This document shows, one piece after another, positions 5,714 to 9,466 of a stretch of 9,466 bases of DNA (the stretch's first letter is position 1; each line of letters opens with the position of its first letter). A program made the translations under genes and the position numbers. This DNA comes from Dialister sp. UBA7295 (GTDB lineage: Bacteria > Bacillota > Negativicutes > Veillonellales > Dialisteraceae): the NCBI GenBank assembly GCA_002471975.1, contig DKQZ01000106.1, positions 28,945 to 38,410 on the forward strand, read 5' to 3'. Below the pieces are notes generated by a model, which was not told the origin of the DNA, did not search any database, and worked only from the letters and a program-made list of their open reading frames with translations.

Positions 5714-6898
5714 TCACTGCACGGTATGTTTCAGTGTTTCCAGATAGCTTCCCACTTCCTGGCCGTTATAGCCCAGTTCGATGAGGTTTTTTCTGGCCTG
5801 GGAGTCGCCCCAGTCGAGGGCTTTTTTGTACCATTCGAGGGCTTTGGTTTCGTCTTTTTCTACGCCTACGCCCAGTTTGTAGGCGTCTCCGAGGTATCTG
5901 GCGGCTCCGCCGTAGTGTTTTTCGGCGGCTTTATGGAGGAGTTCCATTCCTTTTTTCTGATCGATGCCTGCGGCGCGTTCGCAGAGGTAAAGGGTCCCCA
6001 GATGGCAGAGGGCTGCGGGATTTCCCTGTTCTGCCGCTTTTTTGAACCATTCTACGGCTTTGGGGATGCTTTTTTTCACGCCTCTGCCGGCACGGTAGAG
6101 TTGTCCTACAGATGTCTGTCCACTGCTGTCTCCATGGTTCGCTGCTTTTTTGTACCATTCAAAGGCTTTTTCGTAATCCTGTTCTACGCCCGTGCCGGAA
6201 GCATAGAAGCTTCCCATGAAGTTCTGGGCTTTTGTATTTCCATTTTCCGCGGCTTTCCGCATCCATTCGGCGGCTTTCACCGGGTTCTTTTCGGTCCCCA
6301 GGCCTTTAAGGAAGCAGTATCCCACCATCTGCTGGCCATAGGGTTCGTCCTTAGCGGCGATTTTCTGAAAGAGTCCGAAGGCTTTCTGTCTGTCCTGGCG
6401 GACGCCTTTTCCCAGAAAGTACATCATGCCGAGGATATAGATTTCTTCTGACCGGTTTTGATCGGGTTCCTTTTCATAGATTTGAAGGGCTTTGTGAAAC
6501 CATATTTCTGCCTTTTCTTCGTCTTTCGGGACGATTTTACCGTCCAGGTAGAGGAATCCCAGTCTCTGGCAGGCCAGGGCATGGCCCTGGGAAGCGGCTT
6601 TCTGAAACATTTTCAGGGCTTTGTCATTGTCCTGCATCATGTCTTTGTCATTCATGTAGAGGGTTCCCAGCAGGTACTCTGCGTCGGCATTTCCTTTTTC
6701 CGCGGCCTTTGAGGCATGGATGAAGGCTTCCACTTCATCTTTTTTCACACCCTTTCCATCATAGTAAAGCTCAGCCAAAGCTGCTTCACCTTCCGGAGAC
6801 CCTTCGTCGGTCAGTGTTTTGGCCAGGGTCAGGGCTTCTTCGTATTTCTTTTCGTGAATGAGCGTCTTCAGGGTGTTGTTCTTTCTGCTTTCGTCCAT
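5714..6898 (-). CDS. Sel1-repeat (SLR) protein, about nine repeats (394 aa)
   Basis: A solenoid of helix pairs of the Sel1-like subclass of TPR repeats, used as a protein-binding scaffold. The frame is open to 6949, but ATG 6898 is chosen because GAGGAGG (complement of 6904-6910) lies five bases before it; the longer form has no such site. After a short N-terminal helical part (residues 1-33), nine repeats of about 36 residues run to about residue 363. Typical units read AQNFMGSFYASGTGVEQDY and AFEWYKKAANHG. The third repeat is extended by several residues (QIYEKEPDQN). There is no signal peptide or membrane span, so it is probably cytoplasmic, unlike many secreted Sel1 proteins. The partner is unknown. 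It is transcribed away from the Rpn gene from its own promoter. SLR proteins occur in defence islands and elsewhere, so context gives only a hint. Confidence 0.93.
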   Translation of the reverse strand: MDESRKNNTLKTLIHEKKYEEALTLAKTLTDEGSPEGEAALAELYYDGKGVKKDEVEAFIHASKAAEKGNADAEYLLGTLYMNDKDMMQDNDKALKMFQKAASQGHALACQRLGFLYLDGKIVPKDEEKAEIWFHKALQIYEKEPDQNRSEEIYILGMMYFLGKGVRQDRQKAFGLFQKIAAKDEPYGQQMVGYCFLKGLGTEKNPVKAAEWMRKAAENGNTKAQNFMGSFYASGTGVEQDYEKAFEWYKKAANHGDSSGQTSVGQLYRAGRGVKKSIPKAVEWFKKAAEQGNPAALCHLGTLYLCERAAGIDQKKGMELLHKAAEKHYGGAARYLGDAYKLGVGVEKDETKALEWYKKALDWGDSQARKNLIELGYNGQEVGSYLETLKHTVQ

Positions 6899-6932
6899 AT
6901 GAGCCTCCTCAAAAGAAACAGGGTATATGATA

Positions 6933-6962
6933 AGGATAAATGATATCACAGGGAAATGTCAA
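6933..6962 (-). promoter_or_regulatory. Promoter of the Sel1-repeat gene
   Basis: On the minus strand a perfect -35 TTGACA (complement of 6957-6962), 18 bases of spacing and -10 TATCCT (complement of 6933-6938). The ATG follows 34 bases after the -10. Confidence 0.65.
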
Positions 6963-6977
6963 AACTTGTCGTTTTTT

Positions 6978-6994
6978 GGGAAATAAAATTTCCC
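6978..6994. repeat. Perfect inverted repeat between divergent genes
   Basis: GGGAAAT-AAA-ATTTCCC, seven perfect pairs, just upstream of the Sel1 gene's -35 and about 65 bases upstream of the Rpn promoter. It has no T-run after it on either strand, so it looks more like an operator than a terminator. Function unknown. Confidence 0.4.
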
Positions 6995-7059
6995 CGGTTT
7001 CACGAATTCCCGGGTTCCATGGATTGCCCCGGAGAGGCCTGTTTCCTGTTTCATTCTGC

Positions 7060-7088
7060 TTGCATTGATACAAAAATTTCTATACAAT
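7060..7088 (+). promoter_or_regulatory. Predicted promoter of the Rpn gene
   Basis: TTGCAT at 7060-7065, 17 bases of spacing and TACAAT at 7083-7088, about 24 bases before the ATG at 7112. The leader is therefore very short and consists mostly of the ribosome site. Confidence 0.5.
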
Positions 7089-7111
7089 AAGGTTGAAAAG
7101 GAGGCGGTATC

Positions 7112-8035
7112 ATGGACGGTTACCGAATCAAGCCCTTTGAGGATCTGACGATTCAGGATGACTACATGTTCAAGCTTGTCATGAGCTATCCTCATATCTG
7201 CAAAAGGATGATTGAAAAAATCCTGAGGGTGCCCATAGAAAAAATCGTTTATCCGGAAGAGGAAAAGTCCATCCAGACCAGCTATAAAAGCAAGGGTGTC
7301 CGGCTGGACGTATATGTGGCTGATGGTCAGAATACCGTGTATGATATCGAAATGCAGGTCCGTAAGCCGGAAGGGAAAGGGCTTTTCAAGCGGACCCGGT
7401 ATTACCAGTCCATGATTGATGCGGATCTCCAGAAAAACGGGCAGCGCTACGATGATCTCAATCCGACTTACATCATTTTCATCTGTCCTTTCAGGGTGTT
7501 CAATGACGGCCGGCATAAGTATACATTCAGGAACCGCTGCGATGAAGATAAAGATCTGGAAATGGGTGATGAAGCGGTAAAAATATTCTTAAGCACAAAA
7601 GGGACCATGAATGACGTGGAACCGGACGTCAAGAATTTTCTGAATTATGTGGACGGTATCCTCAGCAACGATGATTTCGTACAGGAAATCGATCAGAAAA
7701 TCAGGGCAGCAAAGGAAGACCCGACGGAAGGGGCGATGTATATGACCTACGAAATGAAAATAAAAGAATCTTACGATGACGGCATGGTTAAGGGCATGGC
7801 TCAGGGCATGGCTCAGGGTATGGCCCAGGGTATGGCCCAGGGTATGGCCCAGGGTATGGCTCAAGGTATGGCTCAGGGTATCGCCAAAGGTGCCAAAAAG
7901 GAAAGAGAAGCTCTAATCATCAATTTCCTGAAAAACGGCGTCTCCATCCCAGTGATTGCCATTTCCACCGGGGAATCCAAAGACAGAATCGAGGAAATTG
8001 CAAGAGAACATCATATAACGCTTGCTCACGAATAA
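7112..8035 (+). CDS. Rpn family recombination-promoting nuclease / putative transposase (PD-(D/E)XK), 307 aa
   Basis: AAAAGGAGG at 7096-7104 fixes the start. The N-terminal two thirds is the PDDEXK-type nuclease of the Rpn/'PD-(D/E)XK nuclease family transposase' group: FEDLTIQDDYMFK (residues 9-21) is the usual entry motif, and RLDVYVAD with YDIEMQ gives Asp66, Glu80 and Gln82 as the D...ExQ metal site; a basic helix follows at 93-101. Residues 187-224 lead into seven perfect MAQG tetrapeptides (229-256), then IAKGAKKERE and a C-terminal helical domain with a resolvase-like look (GVSIPVIAISTGESKDRIEEIA). E. coli Rpn proteins are reported as toxic nucleases active against phages and held in check by a separately translated C-terminal domain. 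That role is inferred here by family. Two copies of the C-terminal part follow directly. Confidence 0.9.
   Translation: MDGYRIKPFEDLTIQDDYMFKLVMSYPHICKRMIEKILRVPIEKIVYPEEEKSIQTSYKSKGVRLDVYVADGQNTVYDIEMQVRKPEGKGLFKRTRYYQSMIDADLQKNGQRYDDLNPTYIIFICPFRVFNDGRHKYTFRNRCDEDKDLEMGDEAVKIFLSTKGTMNDVEPDVKNFLNYVDGILSNDDFVQEIDQKIRAAKEDPTEGAMYMTYEMKIKESYDDGMVKGMAQGMAQGMAQGMAQGMAQGMAQGMAQGIAKGAKKEREALIINFLKNGVSIPVIAISTGESKDRIEEIAREHHITLAHE
7742..8035 (+). CDS. Candidate internally translated RpnS-like antitoxin (97 aa, nested)
   Basis: Inside the Rpn gene GGAAGGGG (7726-7733) lies eight bases before an in-frame ATG at 7742 (Met211), with another ATG at 7736. This is a good ribosome site in the place where a C-terminal product would start. 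The product would hold the MAQG helix and the C-terminal domain. Published E. coli work describes RpnS proteins made this way, with a dimerising helix containing four-residue repeats of variable number. The same site and start are kept in both downstream copies (8180-8198 and 8574-8592). Translation from here is inference. Confidence 0.45.
   Translation: MTYEMKIKESYDDGMVKGMAQGMAQGMAQGMAQGMAQGMAQGMAQGIAKGAKKEREALIINFLKNGVSIPVIAISTGESKDRIEEIAREHHITLAHE
7796..7879 (+). repeat. Seven 12-base tandem repeats encoding MAQG
   Basis: Seven in-frame units of ATGGCYCAGGGY (one has CAAGGT). They are flanked by MVKG before and IAKG after. The 12-base period means slippage changes the number of tetrapeptides without breaking the frame. 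Confidence 0.95.
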
Positions 8036-8096
8036 CAAACCCCCGCAGGACTTCAATATCATAATAGCCGAAAAGCCAGATATCCGAATTTTCTGA

Positions 8097-8429
8097 ATGA
8101 TGTGGACGCTAATCCTCAGCCATGATGATTTCGTACAGGAAATCGATCAGAAAATCAGGGCAGTAAAAGAAGACCCGACGGAAGGGGCGATGTATATGAC
8201 CTACGAAATGAAAATAAAAGAAGCTTACGATGACGGCATGGTTAAGGGCATGGCCCAGGGTATGGCTCAGGGTATCGCCAAAGGTGCCAAAAAGGAAAGA
8301 GAAGCTCTAATCATCAATCTACTGAAAAACGGTGTCTCCATTCCCGTGATTGCCATTTCCACCGGGGAATCCAAAGACAGAATCGAGGAAATCGCAAGAG
8401 AACATCATATAACGCTTGCTCATGAATAA
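8097..8429 (+). CDS. Stand-alone Rpn C-terminal copy 1 (110 aa, or 77 aa from 8196)
   Basis: This repeats Rpn from DDFVQEIDQK to the C-terminal LAHE with few changes (for example Ser220 to Ala, Phe272 to Leu in Rpn numbering) and only two MAQG units in place of seven. A one-base insertion just before (GACGCTAATCC against GACGGTATCC) puts the ATG at 8097 in frame, but no ribosome site precedes it. The better start is ATG 8196, eight bases after GGAAGGGG (8180-8187), giving 77 aa. That product would be a free RpnS-like domain without nuclease. The preceding gene ends with only half of a hairpin, so read-through transcription is likely. It may instead be a decaying duplicate, but the frame is intact. 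Confidence 0.6.
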   Translation: MMWTLILSHDDFVQEIDQKIRAVKEDPTEGAMYMTYEMKIKEAYDDGMVKGMAQGMAQGIAKGAKKEREALIINLLKNGVSIPVIAISTGESKDRIEEIAREHHITLAHE

Positions 8430-8490
8430 CAAACCCCCGCAGGACTTCAATATCATAATTGCCGAAAAGCCAGATATCCGAATTTTCTGA

Positions 8491-8823
8491 ATGATGTGGA
8501 CGCCAATCCTCGGCAACGATGATTTCGTACAGGAAATCGATCAGAAAATCAGGGCAGCAAAGGAAGGCCCGACGGAAGGGGCGATGTATATGACCTACGA
8601 AATGAAAATAAAAGAAGCTTACGATGACGGCATGGCTCAGGGCAGGGCTCAGGGTATGGCTCAGGGTATCGCCAAAGGTGCCAAAAAGGAAAGAAAAGCT
8701 CTAATCATCAATCTCCTGAAAAACGGCGTCTCCATCCCAGTGATTGCCATTTCCAGCGGGGAATCCAAAGACAGAATTGAGGAAATCGCAAGAGAACATC
8801 ATATAACGCTTGCTCATGAATAA
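8491..8823 (+). CDS. Stand-alone Rpn C-terminal copy 2 (110 aa, or 77 aa from 8590)
   Basis: A second copy with the same one-base insertion as the first, so one arose from the other. The repeat part reads MAQG, RAQG, MAQG, IAKG, in place of MVKG, MAQG, MAQG, IAKG. Other changes are small (EGPTEG, KERKAL, ISSGES). The ribosome site GGAAGGGG (8574-8581) and ATG 8590 are kept, so the likely product is 77 aa, again lacking the nuclease. Unlike the two units before it, this one is followed by the complete hairpin at 8823-8858. The upstream ATG at 8491 lacks a ribosome site. Whether it is made, and whether it binds the full-length protein, cannot be seen from sequence. Confidence 0.6.
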   Translation: MMWTPILGNDDFVQEIDQKIRAAKEGPTEGAMYMTYEMKIKEAYDDGMAQGRAQGMAQGIAKGAKKERKALIINLLKNGVSIPVIAISSGESKDRIEEIAREHHITLAHE

Positions 8824-8858
8824 CAACCCCCCGCAGGACTTTGTCCTGCGGGGGTTGT
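8823..8858 (+). terminator. Long hairpin ending the Rpn array
   Basis: ACAACCCCC-GCAGGAC pairs with GTCCTGC-GGGGGTTGT around TTT, about 16 pairs with one bulged C. It lacks a T-run, so it is either an atypical terminator or a 3'-stabilising hairpin. Its left arm alone (CCCCCGCAGGACTT) survives after the first two units (8040-8053 and 8434-8447). Confidence 0.6.
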
Positions 8859-8901
8859 CCGTCCGGCAAAGATTCATATGCCGGGATATCTGTTAGCAGT
8901 C

Positions 8902-8917
8902 AGCCTTATATGTGGCT
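8902..8917 (+). repeat. Short inverted repeat matching 4852-4867
   Basis: AGCC-TTATATGT-GGCT, at the same place relative to copy B as the site before copy A. Confidence 0.35.
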
Positions 8918-9019
8918 ATGACGGTTTGGGAACGGCCTTCCCCCTCGGGGTAGGTGGGCCCGAAGGCCTGAAAGGGCAAGGGATGGAATCCCGGCGGCCA
9001 AAGGCCGCCTGATGGTCAG

Positions 9020-9062
9020 CCTTCCCTGGATAGGGAAGGTGTCAGCGAAGCTGACGGATGGG
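9020..9062 (+). repeat. Double-hairpin module 7
   Basis: CCTTCCC-TGGATA-GGGAAGG, then GTCAGC-GAA-GCTGAC, then GGATGGG. Counterpart of module 3. Confidence 0.75.
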
Positions 9063-9122
9063 ATGATTGATGCTTGTTTGCTCATGTGACTCTATCGTTA
9101 TCGGAAAACACGCCTTAGTCTT

Positions 9123-9166
9123 CCCCCCTGTCGCCTTTGGCGACATCCCCCCTTTCAAGGGTGGAT
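9123..9166 (-). repeat. Double-hairpin module 8
   Basis: Counterpart of module 4. Hairpin 2 is identical (GTCGCC-AAA-GGCGAC); the hairpin-1 loop differs by one base. Confidence 0.65.
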
Positions 9167-9349
9167 TTTCCCATCTGGCGGCTTCGCCGCCTTTTTCTTT
9201 GCCCGCCCTCTCAGCACTTTTTGCCGTTCCCGAGGGAAAGCACTTGCTTACCGATAGAGGCATTGGGTATGGAAATGTTTTGCAATCGGCGTTTCAGATT
9301 GACTGACTTAGAGATGTCAGAGGCTTGTATGGTTTCGACGGGATTCGTC

Positions 9350-9388
9350 CTCCCACCGCTATCGCGGAGCCCTCCTATCGAGGAGGGC
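9350..9388 (-). repeat. Double-hairpin module 9
   Basis: Minus orientation: GCCCTCCT-CGAT-AGGAGGGC is perfect, then CCGC-GATA-GCGG, then GGGAGGA. Counterpart of module 5. Confidence 0.65.
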
Positions 9389-9446
9389 CTGACTCCGGGC
9401 ATGGCTGGCTTTTGAGTCATTTTCGATGGTTTCCCTTTGCCTGACC

Positions 9447-9466
9447 TCTCACCGCTTCGCGGAGCT
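9447..9466 (-). repeat. Partial double-hairpin module 10, cut by the window end
   Basis: CCGC-TTC-GCGG (9452-9462) after a pyrimidine run, followed by AGCT. This fits hairpin 2 and the first bases of hairpin 1 of another minus-oriented module. Confidence 0.4.

Larger units (their letters stand above)
7633..8823 (+). repeat. Three tandem copies of the Rpn 3' end
   Basis: Unit 1 is 7633-8085 (the real 3' end of the gene plus its flank), unit 2 is 8086-8479, unit 3 starts at 8480. Units 2 and 3 have a period of exactly 394 bases. Unit 1 is 59 longer: five more 12-base repeats, minus one base that is inserted in both later copies. Each unit starts GAATTTTCTGAAT and ends in the same flank (GAAAAGCCAGATATCC). 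Identity is very high, so the duplication is recent or homogenised. Confidence 0.92.
8968..9451 (+). repeat. Large composite intergenic repeat, copy B
   Basis: Direct copy of 4919-5354, same orientation. It includes hairpin GGCGGCC-AAA-GGCCGCC (8993-9009; only the loop differs from copy A), modules 7, 8 and 9, and GGCGGC-TTC-GCCGCC before a T-run (9177-9200). Between its two matching blocks it carries an extra segment (about 9201-9262) whose relatives lie at 4770-4830 and, shortened, at 5347-5375. Confidence 0.8.
8859..9466. other. Gene-free repeat region at the right end
   Basis: From the Rpn array to the window end I see no supported gene. The open frames here lie over hairpin repeats and have no ribosome sites. 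The content is composite repeat copy B and its modules. Confidence 0.7.

Noticed and set aside
5705..6943. Plus-strand frames opposite the Sel1-repeat gene, rich in Phe and Gly
   Set aside because: They are the mirror of the repeated Sel1 codons. The minus frame has nine clear repeats, a ribosome site, a promoter and a terminator.
7589..7864. Minus-strand frame with HTLG repeats opposite the Rpn gene
   Set aside because: It is only the complement of the 12-base MAQG repeats.
7781..7891. Possible CRISPR-like or iteron array
   Set aside because: The 12-base units have no spacers, are in frame, and encode a tetrapeptide repeat known in this protein family.

Overview
The window looks like an accessory stretch of a gut Bacillota (Firmicutes) chromosome. 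Strong AAGGAG-type ribosome sites, a holin-like micro-toxin, a Rpn nuclease with MAQG repeats and GC-rich hairpin repeats between genes all fit. A Negativicutes such as Dialister is my best guess, but that is inference from overall feel, not from a marker gene. No rRNA, tRNA, CRISPR array or transposase is visible.

Layout. 154-738: a two-gene unit, a small acidic protein of unknown function followed by a 74-aa Xre-type DNA-binding protein, closed by an intrinsic terminator. 944-4274: a restriction-modification unit. Five CTAACNN heptads and an 18-bp perfect palindrome lie over the promoter. They are followed by a single-chain MmeI-like (type IIL/IIG) restriction enzyme/adenine methyltransferase and an overlapping small zinc-ribbon protein, closed by almost the same terminator as the first unit. 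4293-4560: a candidate type I toxin-antitoxin locus, with a 24-codon holin-like toxin facing a candidate antisense RNA. 4600-5500: no genes, but a dense patch of a double-hairpin repeat family. 5652-6962: a minus-strand Sel1-repeat protein with its own promoter and terminators. 7060-8858: a divergent Rpn (PD-(D/E)XK) gene followed by two near-identical copies of its C-terminal third, with a full hairpin only after the last copy. 8859-9466: a second large copy of the hairpin-repeat patch.

How the parts fit. At least three systems have a plausible defence or addiction role: the MmeI-like enzyme, the holin-like toxin locus and the Rpn array. In E. coli, Rpn proteins are reported to be toxin/antitoxin genes-within-genes, where the separately translated C-terminal domain (RpnS) blocks the full-length nuclease. 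Here a good internal ribosome site precedes Met211. The same site and start are repeated in both downstream copies, so the array may carry one toxin and up to three antitoxin cassettes that differ in four-residue repeat number. This is the observation I would follow first. The second is the hairpin family, where stem sequences differ between copies but pairing is kept by paired changes, which argues for selection on structure.
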